64,000 nucleotides of DNA from Solen grandis (taxonomy: Eukaryota; Mollusca; Bivalvia; Adapedonta; Solenidae): assembly GCA_021229015.1 (NCBI GenBank), contig CM037784.1, positions 63,024,813-63,088,812 on the forward strand. The letters are read 5' to 3'. Shown piece after piece: positions 33,957 through 47,199 of the stretch (position 1 is its first letter; each line of letters opens with the position of its first letter). The notes beneath the pieces were generated by a model. That model was not told where the DNA came from, did not search any database, and saw only the letters and a program-made list of their open reading frames with translations. Both the position numbers and the translations under genes were made by a program.

Positions 33957-35475
33957 CAAGAGCTGTCAGAGGACAGCATGCTCGACTATTCAAAATGCTT
34001 GTTGGTATATAAAATAAAATCTATTTAAATTCTTGCCCTTCATAATTATACCCTGTATATAATAAAAGTAAAAAATGATATACCTTGATAGCCCAATACT
34101 CTTAAATAGGTTTATGAAATCTAAAATCATCCCCATGCCTAGTTACTGAGACACAAGCATAATAACACTGTGCATGCGAAACTTTAACCAAGTATTCAAG
34201 TTAGAAAAGGGCCATAATTTGTATAAAATTCAGTCCAAGAGTTGCCTTCCTTGGTTTTCTGATGCCCCTAAACACACTTCTAAACTTTCAATTCAATACC
34301 AAAAACAATTTCTGAGATATAAACTGGATAAAAGCTTGCATGCAAAACTTAAACCAAAAAGTCTAAGTCAAAAAGTGAAAAATCTGCAATATATTCATTC
34401 AAAAACTATCTACCATTAAAGTATGATACCATTGAACATAAAAAGAAGTTTCAAATCAAACCCAAGCCTTGTTACTGAAATATAACATGAAATTCCTTGA
34501 TGCAAAACTTTAACCAAAATTTTGAAGTTAAAAAGGGGCCATAATTTGTAATATATTCCATCAGGTGTTATCTTCCTTGATGGTATACCGAGTAATACCC
34601 CTAAACATATCAAAAATGTTTCAAATCAATCCCATGCCTGGACTTTGGGATATAAGCATGAAAGTAACTTAAACGAAAATTTCTAAGTTAAAAAGGGTCT
34701 ATACTTGTAACATATTCCATCAAGAGTTATCTACCTTGATAGTATGATACCCCTTAACGTATTAAAGATGTTTCAAATCAATACCATGCCTGGATACTGA
34801 GATATCATGAAAAGTACTTTGCATGCAAAATTTGAACCAAAATTTCTAAGTTGAAAAGGGGCCGTAATTTGTATTAAATTCAGTCAAGAGTTATCTACCT
34901 TGGATGTTTAATTCATAAACTTTCAAGTAAATTCAGTCAAGAGTTCCTTAGGTGTCTCCCTTTTAAAAAAAAAATTAACCAAAATTTAGAAAAAGGTCAA
35001 CCTGAGCAGACGCCTGACGCCACCTGCCCAGACATCATCATTTTAAAGAATGGAATTTTCGTTGAAAAACCCTTCCAAAAACCAATCCCCATCTTCCTCT
35101 TCTCATAAGGTATTTATCTACAAACAAAACCTGATCATCATACCTCACTCTTAAAAGACATTATTTGACAGAAAGAAAAAATCTACTTTTAATAACAGTG
35201 ATCTTGATTTTGACCTGATCATCCTGAAAGAATGATTTTTCAAGTTTTCACATCTCGTTCCCTTTAAGTTGCCATGGCAACCAGATTTCTGCCAATACTT
35301 TATTCTTTGAACAACTTTAGAAGAGGCACCATCCAAGGAACATTCCTGTAAAGTTAAATGAAAATTGGTTCTGTAGTTTAGGAGATGTCTTTTTTGGTTT
35401 ATTGTTGGTGACGGACATTTAACACTTTATATTCACAGGTCACAATAGCTCCCCTTTGAGATGATCATGAGCTAA
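33957..35475 (+). repeat. Tandem-type repeat with GCTGTCAGAGGACAGC hairpin head, copy 1
   Basis: Head CAAGAGCTGTCAGAGGACAG then CATGCTCGACTATTCAAAAT. Monomers of about 170 bp contain AAAAAGGGGCCATAATTTGT, CATCAAGAGTTATCTACCTT and ATCAATCCCATGCCTGGA. The right boundary is unclear and mixes with other words beyond about 34970. Confidence 0.7.
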
Positions 35476-37152
35476 TAAAACTTAACTTTCACTGAAATTA
35501 ATCGCATGTCAAATATTTGAAATATTGTGAAAAATACAGGTGTTGTGTTAGAAGTGTGAAATAGTGTAGCCATAAATTAGATAGCACCATTTTATCTCTA
35601 TAAATTATCCAATGAATATCGTCCATCAATACCTTTTACAGATTTATTATCCATTCTACAACATCCTAACACCTCTAGAAATAGTAAAAATTTCTGAAGG
35701 ATTTATATTGATCAGCCATATCTCTAAAGCAATCTACATGTATTGTAAGGCCAACTGAAGTGTTGAAAATAATGTCATAACTGAAATGAAGGCAGACAAG
35801 TGCCAGACAAAGATCAGAAAAAGAAACCTGCTAATGGGAATCCTTGCTTCCATAGATCTGCACAGCTGTTTGGTTTTAGAGCCATCTTTGATTATAGAGC
35901 AATACAGGTCATTTAACTGTACAGTCCTCAGTGATGCGAGGTATTTGTGATATATCAATATATTGCCATTCTGACTCAGCATGATACATATCTGTGCAAT
36001 GTTGGAGCTGTACCAATATATTCAACATCTTTTTCTTTAAATGTTATTTTATTTTTTTTACTTGTCATTCTTCAAGAGTTCAATAAAAACATTCATTAAA
36101 TTGAAAGTTATACTTATTATAAAGACTTTACTAAGACTTCATCTGCGTATACTGAGTTACAGTTGAAGATTCTTCATGGTAAGGATTTCCACATGGCTAC
36201 AGTCTTACAATTGACGGAATTCTATGCGACGATCTTGGTCCATTAAATTAAACCACAAGTGATACACTTCATTTTTATAATATATGATACTTGGAGAGAT
36301 TCTTTCATAACATGATATAAGGATAATTGCATTAAATGCATTTGTTGATTGTAATCCGTCAAATGTTGTGTAGGAATGTAAACTATATAATCCACATTAT
36401 ACATATAACAGTATGAACTAGTTCGCTGTTGTAAAAAAAAAAAAAAGCCATATGGTAATATCTTGGCCTCTAGAAGAACAAAAAAAACATAATATACCAT
36501 ACCACAAAATATAACAATCAAGATTATAGAAGCTTCCAATATGAAAGTAGGTCAAATGGCAGTGTCAATATGTATCCTTTTTGCCTCCTGAGCATAACTC
36601 TTGCAAAAATCACTGAACCGGATAATCCCTGCTTTATGCACTTCTACCCATTAAAAAAATGACATTGTTCAAGATCTATTCGGAAACTTAAGAGTTACCT
36701 TCTCAAATTAATATGTTACAGAGACCAAATATCGAAAGGCATAACCTACTGCAAAAATCGCTAAACTTGAAAATCCCTGCTTCATACACATCTACCTATT
36801 ATAGTTATGATGCTGACCAAGTTTCATAAAGATCTATTCAAAAACTTAGGAGGAGTTGCGTTCACAAAGCTGCAATATCAATAAGCTACAGAGACTAAGT
36901 TTCAAGGGAAACAATTCAATAAACGCAAAAATCAATGAACTGGAAAATTTCCACTTCATGCACATCTACTCATTAGAGTTATGACAATGACCAAGTTTTG
37001 AAAAGATATTGTCAGAAATGTAGAAGTTGCGTTCACAAGGCTGCAACATCAATCAGCTACAGAGACTAAGTATCAAGGGACATACCATTAAAACTCTTGC
37101 AAACAGAGCACCGCAGTGTGGCAATATATACACCCAAAGGTATTGTAATGTG
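35476..37152. other. No gene recognised
   Basis: AT-rich sequence. From 36540 to 37140 a degenerate tandem repeat of about 140-190 bp is visible (GCATAACCTACTGCAAAAAT, CACATCTACCTATTA, AAAGATCTATTC). A short minus-strand open stretch at 35734-35982 has no feature or splice context I can recognise. Confidence 0.6.
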
Positions 37153-38183
37153 AACAAGGCAGTCCAAAGGACAGCTATATCCCCCGCCGCTGGCCAAATA
37201 TTAGAATTTGTTTGGTCATAGGATTATGTTCACCTTAACCTGGCATGGTTTTAGCAGACATAGAAGATCAGTTTAAGACAATTTAACTTTCCGGAGTTAT
37301 GTATGAATCTCAGAATTCGGAGGCACATATATTAAAAGTTTACTGACAAGTTTTACATGGGAAACAGTCCAAAAAGTGAACATCAATGAAGTATAGGATG
37401 TGTTAGGTAACCACAAAATACATGTGTAACTCAATTAAAAACTTTATATATCATGACATAATTTGTATGATTGTGAACATGACACGAGATATCGAGATGA
37501 CATGAAAAAGTGGAGGCTTAAACATTTGACCTTCAAGGATGACCTTGACCTTGAGCCCCTTTCAGCTCAATGTTAAATTTTAGCCGAGTTTGAAGAAATT
37601 GTGTCCAAGCGTTCATGAGATATGGAGCGGACATGAAAATAACATTTGACCTTCAAGGATGACCTTGACCTTGAGCCAGCATGGCCGCCTCATGCCTTCT
37701 GCACATCAGCTCAATGAGGTTTACATTTTAGCCGAGTTTGAAGAAAATGTGTCCAAGCGTACATGAGATATGGAGCGGACACGAAAATAACATTTGACCT
37801 GCAAGTATGACCTTGACCTTGAGCTAGCGTGACCGCCTCATGCCTTCTGCACATCAGCTCAATGAGGTTTACATTTTAGCCGAGTTTGAAGAAAATGTGT
37901 CCAAGCGTACATGAGATATGGAGCGGACACGAAAATAACATTTGACCTTCAAGTATGACCTTGACCTTGAGCCAGCGTGACCGCCTCATGCCTTCTGCAC
38001 ATCAGCTCAATGAGGTTAACATTTTAGCCGAGTTTGAAGAAAATGTGTCCAAGCGTTCATGAGATATGGAGCGGACACGAAAATGTTTCGGACACACTGA
38101 CGGATTGACGGACGGACGGACCGGACTGACGGACGAACGAAGGGCATTCCTATAACCCCCCTCCCGCTTCGCGGCGGGGGATT
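37153..38183 (+). mobile_element. Pearl/Helentron-like element, ATCCCCCGCCGC family, copy 3
   Basis: Same head, about four monomers (the first is damaged), a GACGGACGGACCGGACTGAC tract, and the perfect end GCTTCGCGGCGGGGGATTAA, whose GCGGCGGGGGAT is the inverse of the ATCCCCCGCCGC in the head. Same orientation as the other two copies. Confidence 0.82.
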
Positions 38184-38499
38184 AATTAAGAAGCCTTTTA
38201 TGTTATATGGTACAATACTGATGTCAAATACCTCACAGAAAGCCTAATCAATCAAAGCCTTGGTAAAGAATTGGGAAATATATCACAATGAACATTGAAT
38301 TTTATAAATCAATATAATTGTAACATCACTGTAAATTAAATTATATTTCTGCATCCAAACATAAACATCAGTCAATTTATCAATAACATAACTTTCTGGT
38401 AATATATTTAAAAAAAAAAAAATGCAAAATGTTGACATGAGAAAAACACTTTTGTTTGACTTCAATGTTGTTTGCTGGTTTATCTACATTTACTTTTGA

Positions 38500-38915
38500 A
38501 AGTTTCAGATCATAGAGGCAAAATCCAGCCTTCATGCACATCTACATATAAAGGCAAGTATTGTTGGTAAGTTTTAACCAAATCCCTCCAGGGAAAAATT
38601 AGAATTAAAGTTGCATGTGAGTGCAAAATCCAGCCTTCATGCACATCCACATATAAAGGCAATTATTGCTGGTAAGTTTGAACCCAATCCCTCCAGTAAT
38701 GTAGGAGGAGTTGTGTTCACAAGGTTCTGGTCATAAAACCGCATATAGGAAAAATTGAGGAGGGGCCATAACTCTTGAAAGTTGCATGTGATAGTGAAGT
38801 CCAGCCTTTATGCACAGACAGACTGATAGACGGACAGATGGACACATGAGGGTACTGACACACGCAGGACTCTGGACAAAGACTGATCACAATACCTTAC
38901 CTGAGCACGAAGCTA
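38500..38915 (+). repeat. Short tandem repeat with GACAGACTGATAGACGGAC tract
   Basis: Three copies of AAATCCAGCCTTCATGCACA with ACATATAAAGGCAA follow one another at about 120 bp, then a GACGGACAGATGGACAC microsatellite. Another member of the tandem-core class. Confidence 0.6.
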
Positions 38916-38993
38916 CAAATTGACATAAATGTTCAAGAAAATGCTGCAATTTGCACCATGTGCTATCAGATGGCAAAACGTGCCGAAAAAATG

Positions 38994-39687
38994 AACAAGA
39001 GGCCAAAGGGCCATAAACGCTCACCAGTGTAAATCAGCATATTCAAGATGATCTTTTCTATAAGGAAATCAAATGACAAACCAGAGTTTTCAATTATTTT
39101 TTCTATTTGTTGCCATGGCAACCAGAGTTCTTCATGGATCAACTTTATTTGAGCAATTTTTGCAGAGGCCCACCCAAGGATCATACATGCCAAGTTTTAT
39201 TAAATTCTGTCCAGCGGTTTCAGAGGAGATGATTTTCAAAGTTTTCAATTATTTTTTCTATTTGTTGCCATGGCAACCAGAATTCTTCATGGATCAACTT
39301 TATTTGAGCAATTTTTGTAGAGGCCCACCCAAGGATCATACATGCCAAGTTTTATCAAATTCTGTCCAGCGGTTTCAGAGGAGATGATTTTCAAAGTTTT
39401 CAATTAGTTTTTCTATTTGTTGCCATGGCAACCAGAGTTCTTCATGGATCAACTTTATTTGAGCAATTTTTGTAGAGGCCCACCCAAGGATCATACATGC
39501 CAAGTTTTATCAAATTCTGTCCAGCGGTTTCAGAGGAGATGATTTTCAAAGTTTTCAATTATTTTTTCTATTTGTTGCCATGGCAACCAGAGCAAATTGT
39601 TGACGACGGACGACAGACGACGGACGACGGACGAAGGGTGATCTCAATAGCTCACCCTGAGCACTTCGTGCTCTGGTGAGCTAAAAA
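38994..39687 (+). mobile_element. Pearl/Helentron-like element, AGCTCACCTGAG family, with regular 150-bp core
   Basis: Head AACAAGAGGCCAAAGGGCC. Four near-identical monomers of about 150 bp (TTTGTTGCCATGGCAACCAG, TTCTTCATGGATCAACTTTA, TCTGTCCAGCGGTTTCAGAG). GACGACGGACGACAGACGAC tract and tail hairpin GAGCACTTCGTGCTC, then TGGTGAGCTAAAAA. Confidence 0.82.
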
Positions 39688-40079
39688 TTCACCAGCATCA
39701 TTCAATGAATGTCTGCATTTGTAATAAAGGTAAGCATGTATTTGTGAAATAGAAGAATACAAAAAAACTTTTCTAGATATTGTTACTTCCTTTATTAAGT
39801 AATGATTAAAATGTAAATGAAAAAGTAAAAGTAATGAAATTTGTCCATAGGACACAGATGCTTCTGCCATTTTTTTTTTTGATGTTATTTTTATCAGTGA
39901 TTTAATACTTTAAAAAAAAATGGAAATATAAAAGATGATTTTAAGATCAAATGAGCACTGAGACCCTGAACTAAACCAAGTGACATGACCTTGTCCTTCA
40001 AGCTAACAACCTGGTTCTTGTTAGCTACACATTGTCTTGTCTTAAGGATCACTTGTGCAAAGGTTTTTTCAAAACACAA

Positions 40080-40855
40080 CAAGAGCTGTCAGAGGACAGC
40101 ACGCTCGACTATTCAAAATGCTTGTTGGTAAATCAAATGAAATCTATTTCAGTTCTTGCCCTTCACATACCCTGTACATAATAATAGTCAAAAATTATAT
40201 ACTTTGATAGTCTGATACCCCTTAATATTTTTATGAAGCTTAAAATCAATCCCATGCCTAGTTACTGAGACATAAGCATAATAACACTGTGCATGCAAAA
40301 CTTCAACCAAAAATCCAAGCCAGAAAAAGGCCATAATTTGCATAAAATACAGTCTAAAAGTTATCCTCCTTGGTTTTCTGATGCCCCTGAAGACACTCCT
40401 TAACTTTCTAGTCAATTCCACAATCGATTTCTGAGATATAAGCTGAAAAGTAGCTTGAAAGCAAAAATTTAACCAAAATTCTAAGTAAAAAGGGGCCATA
40501 ATTTTTAATATATTCCATCATGTATTATCTTCCTTTATAGTATGATACCCCTAAACACATTAAAGATGTATCAAATCAATCCCATGCCTGGACTCTGAGA
40601 TATAAGCATGAGAGTATCTTGCATGCAAAACTTGAACCAAAATTTCTAAGTTAAAAAGGGGCCATAATTTGTAATATATTCCTTCAAGAGTTATCTACCA
40701 TGAAAGTATGATACCCCTAAACATATTAAAGATATTTAAAATCAATCGCATGCCTGGATAATGAGATATAAGCATGAGAGTATCTTGCATACAATATTTT
40801 AACCAAAATTTCTAAGTTAAAAAGGGGCCATAATTTGTGTTATATTCCTTCAATA
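40080..40855 (+). repeat. Tandem-type repeat with GCTGTCAGAGGACAGC hairpin head, copy 2
   Basis: Same head as the copy at 33957, followed by four to five monomers with GGGGCCATAATTTGTAATAT and ATCCCATGCCTGGACTCTGA. It runs into words of the AGCTCACC family at about 40855. Confidence 0.7.
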
Positions 40856-41536
40856 TTCCTGACGCAGGGCCAATTTTGACCCCAGGGTCATGATTTGAGC
40901 AAACTTTGTACATGTCTATAAGGCCATGTAATACACCAAATATCGAAATTCCAGGCCTTGTAGTTTCTGACAAAACGATTTTTCTAGATTTTCCTGTATA
41001 TGCCTATTTAAAATAAAGTGACACCAGGGGCGGGGCCAATTTTGACCCCAATGCCATGATTTAAACAAAGTTGGTAGATGTCCACTAGGCCATATATCAT
41101 ACCAAATATCTTAACTCCAGGCCTTTTAGTTTCTGACAAGGAAAGTTTTTCTAGATTTTCCTTTATAAGCCTTTGCAAAATAAAGTGACCCCTGGGACGA
41201 GACCAATTTTGACCCCAGGGCCATGATTTGTACTATCTTGGTAGAGGTTCATAAGACAATGCCACACACCAAACATCTAAGCTCTAGGCCTTGCAGTTTT
41301 GGGGAAGAAGTTTTTTAAAGATTTCATTTTAAAAATCTATTTTTAGCTCCTTTGACCCAGATATTCAATGGACCAGAACCATTTGAACACCTTTGGTAGA
41401 GCTTCATGCAAGGAACATCACGTGAATTTTATCAAATTTGGCCCAGTTGTTTCAGAGGAGATGTCATTTAAAGAAAATTGTTGACACTGGACGGATGCAC
41501 GGATGCTGGACAAAATGCGATCACAATAGCTCACCA
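40856..41536 (+). mobile_element. Pearl/Helentron-like element, AGCTCACCTGAG family, degraded
   Basis: Core words GGGCCAATTTTGACCCCAGG and CCAAATATCTTAACTCCAGG match the copy at 31638. It ends GATCACAATAGCTCACCATT, so the tail hairpin is lost. No head was found. Confidence 0.6.
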
Positions 41537-42359
41537 TTCTATTCCATTGAACTCATATTTTCAGGCAAATATAATATATGGAAGGGGGCATAAAAATACC
41601 CAGGTGCACAAGTTCATGTCCTGAATAATATATCCATGAAGTTTCAAGTCTGTAGTACTTTCAGAGTTACATGCATCACAAGCATAAACTTCAATATTCC
41701 CCTCCCCCCCATATTTGGTAGGGGCATAAAAACTTTATTCTCATGTATGGTGTGCAGCCCTCCTCCAAAATCAAAATTAAAGTCATAGAAATGCACACAT
41801 GTGTGTTTATGGTAATGCCACTGAAGACCTTAGTGAAGCATTAAATTGATAAGAAAAGCTGGTTGCTAAAATGTGTGCATAATTTTGAACTGCATGAACT
41901 TAAGCAGTTCTAATTTATAATAATTTCAGTAAAAAGTTATCTCAAACTTAATGGTCTGATGCTCCTGATCACCTTTGTTAAGTTTCAAATCTAGAGTCCA
42001 TAACTGATTGCTATGATATAGGGATACTAGTATGTAACATGCAAAAGTTTAACAATAATTTCTTAGTCCAACCTTTGCCTTTTCAAATTTTGAAAAACGG
42101 ACACTGGGATGCACAACAAGAGTGTAACATACACATTCTATGAAATTTTTATAGAAATCGGTCCAGAAATCGGCCTACAAACTTTTGTAGACAACATCAA
42201 GTGTGACATCATATGATGTCATAGGCATATGAAAATCATTGAAATCAAAATTTCAGCATCTAAAATATATGCCATCAAATTTTCATCGTCCTTGGACCAT
42301 TGCAACATACAGAAATTAACGAGTAGAAAAATAGGAAAAAAAGAATAATAAGAAGAAGA

Positions 42360-44245
42360 AGAACTAGATTTTGTTTGTCCCAAACAAACGATAGGGCTTT
42401 CTGCTCTTATGACGTTAGTGTCATTGTGACCTTGACCTTTGACTTTATTACCTCAAAATTATAGGTGTCATATACAGGCTGTGGGCTTTGCCCCTATTAA
42501 GTTTCACAGACATAGGCTAATTTCTTCTAAAGTAATAAATAAAAAAGATTTTATATTAAGTGTCACTTTGATCCTGACCTTAGACCTAATGACCTCAAAA
42601 TTTAAAAAAGGATCATGAACTGGCCAAAGACAATGTCCCAAACAAGTTTCACAAACTTTGGCTTATTCATTCTCAAGGAATCCTACCCCAATCATCAATC
42701 AAAGCGCTCAATGCGCTGAGAGACGGCAGCCAGATTAACACGAAAAAAGCTGTGATTCTTTAATATTGATACAATAGAGGCAAAAGACACATGATGCAAA
42801 AACTCCATACACTCTCCTGCAACTATAGTCGCTAGTAAGACAATTGAATTTGCACTCTGTTACAAAACAATATGGAATTAGGGTCATGACGAACCTGACT
42901 GTATGAGCTTCAGAAGTAGGTCTTTCCCTAGGGCCCGATTTATAAACACTATCTACTGTTACTCAAGTGTAAAACTTAAAAAGGTACTTGATGTTTTAGA
43001 TACTTGAATGTTGGTTTCTGTTTCAAAGTTAAGAAATGCTCTGGGGGAAACCTAACTTGCTTTCATGCAAAATTACGCATGAACTACTTTAGGTTAATTA
43101 CAGACATTTGAAGCGCTACTTTTTTTTCTTTTCACAGGAGTAGATCTTCAAGTATGTAAAATGGGTTGCTGGTCTGATTTATGAGTGTCACAGATATATT
43201 GTTCACGCTTAAAATGGATGTTTACAGAGTAAAATAACACGTTTACAAACAACAGCACATGAATAGCGGTTACAGTTATGAATAAAAGGAATAAAAGTGC
43301 AGAATCGCATTGTGTGGATTCACACTAAGCGCAGAGAGGTACAGTTAAACTTGTCATGGAAAATATGCAAATTAGCAAGGTCAGTGATGCCTGGTAAGCA
43401 TTTCTAGCTACCGAAGACGACTTGCTGCCATCTAAAAACTAAATATCATCTGGGAGGTCTTTTAAAGCTCTACAAATTATACCCATAGTGTCTTTAAGGC
43501 CAAAGAAAAAACCAATAACTGAAATATGACTTTGACCTATGTGATTTTCCGGAAACAGATGTCACCATGTTCGACGGGACATTAGGTTGCACATTAATTG
43601 AAAGTTTCATGTAAATCGGTCAAAAAATAAAGCCTGCAGGGCCAAAAAACCGCTTATATCAAATGCAACATTGCTTATTATGTTCTGACGTTTAATGACG
43701 TCATACGACATCAGTTGTCATGGAATACAAAGAACATCTCAAGACGCATATGCTGTCCAATTTCCATGCTTCTAGCTCATTAGGAGCCTTTGTAATACGA
43801 AATAATGTTATGACCAAAGTTTGAATCTTGATTTTGAAATAAAATCTCGAAATTTTGGAATTTTGAAAAGTTAAGAAAGTATGCACAACTACATCCTAAG
43901 GTACACTTTCTGTGAAAATATCCAGCCGCCCAGACAAGAAATGACTGCTGCAGAGCGCGAACCAAATTTGGTAGCATTTTTCAACTGTGATGTCACATGA
44001 CGTTATATGAAGATGAAAATTGTTGCACTCAAAAGGGCCTAAGTCATTCTGATTACTGTTAAAATTTCATGCTGCTGGCTTATTAGTAACCTATTTTAAT
44101 TTGAACCTCAAAAGGAGGAAAAATAATAATAATAAGAAGAAAAAACATTACAAACCCAATAGGACTTTCTGCTTTAGGCAGAAAGCCCTAATAAACAGCA
44201 CAAACCGAACAGGACTTTCTGCATAGGCAGAAAGTCTTAATTAAA
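42360..44245 (+). repeat. Repeat bounded by GGGCTTTCTGC words and an AAT/AAG-rich tail
   Basis: ATAGGGCTTTCTGCTCTTAT near 42391. AATAATAATAATAAGAAG near 44119, followed by AGGACTTTCTGCTTTAGGCA then GAAAGCCC, a hairpin, and a second such hairpin at 44210-44231. A similar AAG-rich tail lies at 42344-42366. Probably one or more non-autonomous elements; boundaries are uncertain. Confidence 0.5.
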
Positions 44246-44813
44246 GCGCCGGCAGCTGTTCTCCTGCCAGCTATTTAAGACCTTAGTTGTGGGATGCTAG
44301 GAAGCACTGGATCATATTAAAACAGATTGTTATTGTAATTAACTGTTCAATCTGAGTTCCTTTGTCCAACATAAGTTTCCTCTGAGGAAAACGGCAGCTG
44401 TTCGCATACTTCCAGTACTATTAAATTTTAACCTTCCCGTTCTGAAGTACACAATCTGACACCTTCACGCTTGTTTAACAGATTTTTCTTTAGACTGGAT
44501 CCACCAATTATACCAGAACTAAGCATTAAGTTATACTTAAATTCATTAATTAGGTAGAACACACATTCCAAAATTCTTATTTTCTGAAATATTCAAGACA
44601 GTGCATAATTAAGATGATATTAATTATTGCTTTATTAACAATATTTTTTTGGAAATAAAATATCCGTGTTGTATTATTAGTGAAACAAAATTGATAAAAT
44701 TCACCTAGTTTCATTTGAGAAGCTGCAGAACTTCTGTGTCAACCTTTGCTGAGTCAAATTTCTTGCTGTGTCACAATTAATAGTCCCAGCATTTCCCCCT
44801 ATATATTAATAAG

Positions 44814-45146
44814 AAACAAAAGGGCCATAGAGGTTCTGGATCGCTCACCTGAGGAAAGGGTTACCCAAGGAACATCTGTACTAAAACATTTTGAAATCTA
44901 GCTAGTACTTTTGAAGAAGATTTTTATAGTTTTCATATTTTTTTTCTTTCCATTGCCATGGCAACCAGAGTTCTAAATGGGTCATATTTATTTTAGCAAC
45001 TTTTGTGAAGGTTCACCCAAGGATTTCCCTGCCAAGTTTCTGTCCAGTGGTTTCAGAAAAGATGTCGTTAAAGGCAAATTAATGAAGACGGATGCCAGGT
45101 GATCACAAAAGCTCACCTTGAACATAAAGCTCAGGTGAGCTAAAAA
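44814..45146 (+). mobile_element. Pearl/Helentron-like element, AGCTCACCTGAG family, short copy
   Basis: Head AACAAAAGGGCCATAGAGG then GATCGCTCACCTGAGG, about one and a half monomers (CCATTGCCATGGCAACCAGA), almost no microsatellite, and tail AAGCTCAGGTGAGCTAAAAA. Confidence 0.75.
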
Positions 45147-46439
45147 CCATGTATGAGTAAAATTTTCATGTGTCAACTTTTTCAATTTTGAATTGTCAAA
45201 TATTTTCAATATAAATCAATTTATTTTTTTATTTTTTTGCAGTCTGTACATAATAAAAGTACATTTTACCATAAATAAGTGGAAACACTATGGCTGTTTT
45301 CAGAACTTCAATTGCAGGATTACATTCACAACTTTTGGCTGCCTAGGCTGTCACAACGATTGACAATTTATTTTTATAACAGGTGCCAATTACACAAAAG
45401 ATGCATCTTCTAAAAGTCTTTTTAAGCCTTTTCTGCATGTTCCAAAAACAATGCTTTAATTATAATATAGGAAATCTGTCTGTTGAAGTTTTATTTATCA
45501 AGAGAAATATATATAAAACACAATGGCTTTTAGGTTGATTTTATATATATTTTGGTCCAGACACAATGACAATTTTTGCTCATAGAATATTTTCCATGTA
45601 TGTTTGACAATTTTTCACCTGTAACTAGTAAAACACATTATAAGTTACAAATTATGAGAAAATATTCTGAAAATAATATTTTGGTATGTTAATTTTAAGT
45701 ATTTTTAGAATTGATAATCTTTCCAATTTTTTAATGCTTTGATTTTTTCAAACAAATTTTATCATACAGTGATATTTTACCTTAAGCTAAATCTTTAAAA
45801 CGAGCATGGTGACCCCCTATTTTTAACTCATATATATATTTTAGTTATAATATAAAGTACTTATGAGCAAAATTTAAAAAATCTGTCTGTTAGAAAAAAA
45901 ACCCCAATGAAACGCCTTTAACAACATTCTACTGTATTACTTAGAGGTTACAACAGTTGGTGGCATTCAAGTCTGATCAGGTTTCTAACACAAGCTTGTT
46001 TTTAAGTAGTTATATGAATCCTTTGAAACACTGACTCTGTACAAACAGTGATACCAATTATGCCATTACATTACAGGAAAGCCACATGACCAAGTGCCTT
46101 AACAAATTTTCCCTCTCAAAGCAATGGTACTGAACAGTAAAAAAAATGTAGCCTGACCTAAGCAGACTATGAGTCTCTCCCAGATAGGTCTTTTTTTAAC
46201 TGGTCACATACAATGAAATCATTTATTTTTGTGGGACATTAATGACAGACTTCACCATAGTTTTCTAACCAGGAATCCATGAATAAAGGTACTCATAAAA
46301 TCTCCTTAAGTACCTATTCAAAGAACTGATGCCCCCCCCCCCCCCACCACCGTTCCCTCACACACACACATACAGTTAGGCACACAGTGACATATGCACT
46401 AGAGTCCTCTCATCATTTTTTTCCAAAACTGAAATTTTG

Positions 46440-46870
46440 TTTCAATAGCACAAGTAGAGCAGTCAAGAAATTGTGAAGAGGGGAAATAACTCCAAAACTA
46501 CTGATGAAAAAAATAAGTGTAACTCCAAAACTACTGATGAAAAAATAAGTATGAAATTTAAAAAGATACAATAACTCCAAAAATATGATGTGAACAGTTA
46601 CAGTTCTTGTGCACGACACTTCTCCATCATAAGATCTATTCACCTGTGAAGATTCAAGGTAATAGCTTTTATACTTTTTGAGTTATACTGCAGACAAAAA
46701 TTAAGTCTGAAATTTAACAAAGGGCAATAACTCCAGATATATGATGTGCAGAGTTACAGTTCTTGTGTATGACACTTCTCCTCTATGAGATGTTTCAAGT
46801 TAACAGCTTCGATACTTTTTGAGTTATGCTGTGGACAAAATGTGTGACAGACAGACAGAAAACTCTGACA
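46440..46870 (+). repeat. Small tandem repeat with GACAGACAGACAG tract
   Basis: AACTCCAAAACTACTGATGA occurs twice in a row, and GTTACAGTTCTTGTG with CACTTCTCC repeats about 170 bp later. Ends with GTGACAGACAGACAGAAAAC directly before the repeat at 46871. Confidence 0.6.
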
Positions 46871-47096
46871 ACAAGAGCAACAGAGGTCAAGAGCATGCTG
46901 GACTATTTGAAATGCTTGTTGGTAAATCAAATTATCTATTTCAATTCTTGCCCATCACAATGTCATACTCTGTATATAAAAATAAGTCAAAAATGATATA
47001 CCTTGATAGTCTGATACCCCTGAATATGTTTATGAAGTCTAAAATCAATCCCACCCCTGGTTATTGAGACATCAGCATAATAACTTACACTGTGCA
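46871..47096 (+). repeat. Tandem-type repeat with AAGAGC head, copy 3, cut by the gap
   Basis: ACAAGAGCAACAGAGGTCAA is a degraded head (the hairpin is lost), then GACTATTTGAAATGCTTGTT and ATATACCTTGATAGTCTGAT as in the other copies. It ends at the N run. Confidence 0.6.
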
Positions 47097-47196
47097 NNNN
47101 NNNNNNNNNNNNNNNNNNNNNNNNNNNNNNNNNNNNNNNNNNNNNNNNNNNNNNNNNNNNNNNNNNNNNNNNNNNNNNNNNNNNNNNNNNNNNNNN
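47097..47196. other. Assembly gap (100 N)
   Basis: Exactly 100 Ns, inside a tandem-type repeat. The true missing length is unknown. Confidence 0.99.
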
Positions 47197-47199
47197 TTC

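Noticed and set aside
35734..35982. An 82-codon minus-strand open frame
   Set aside because: No family similarity, no flanking splice signals that connect it to other exons, and a length expected by chance.
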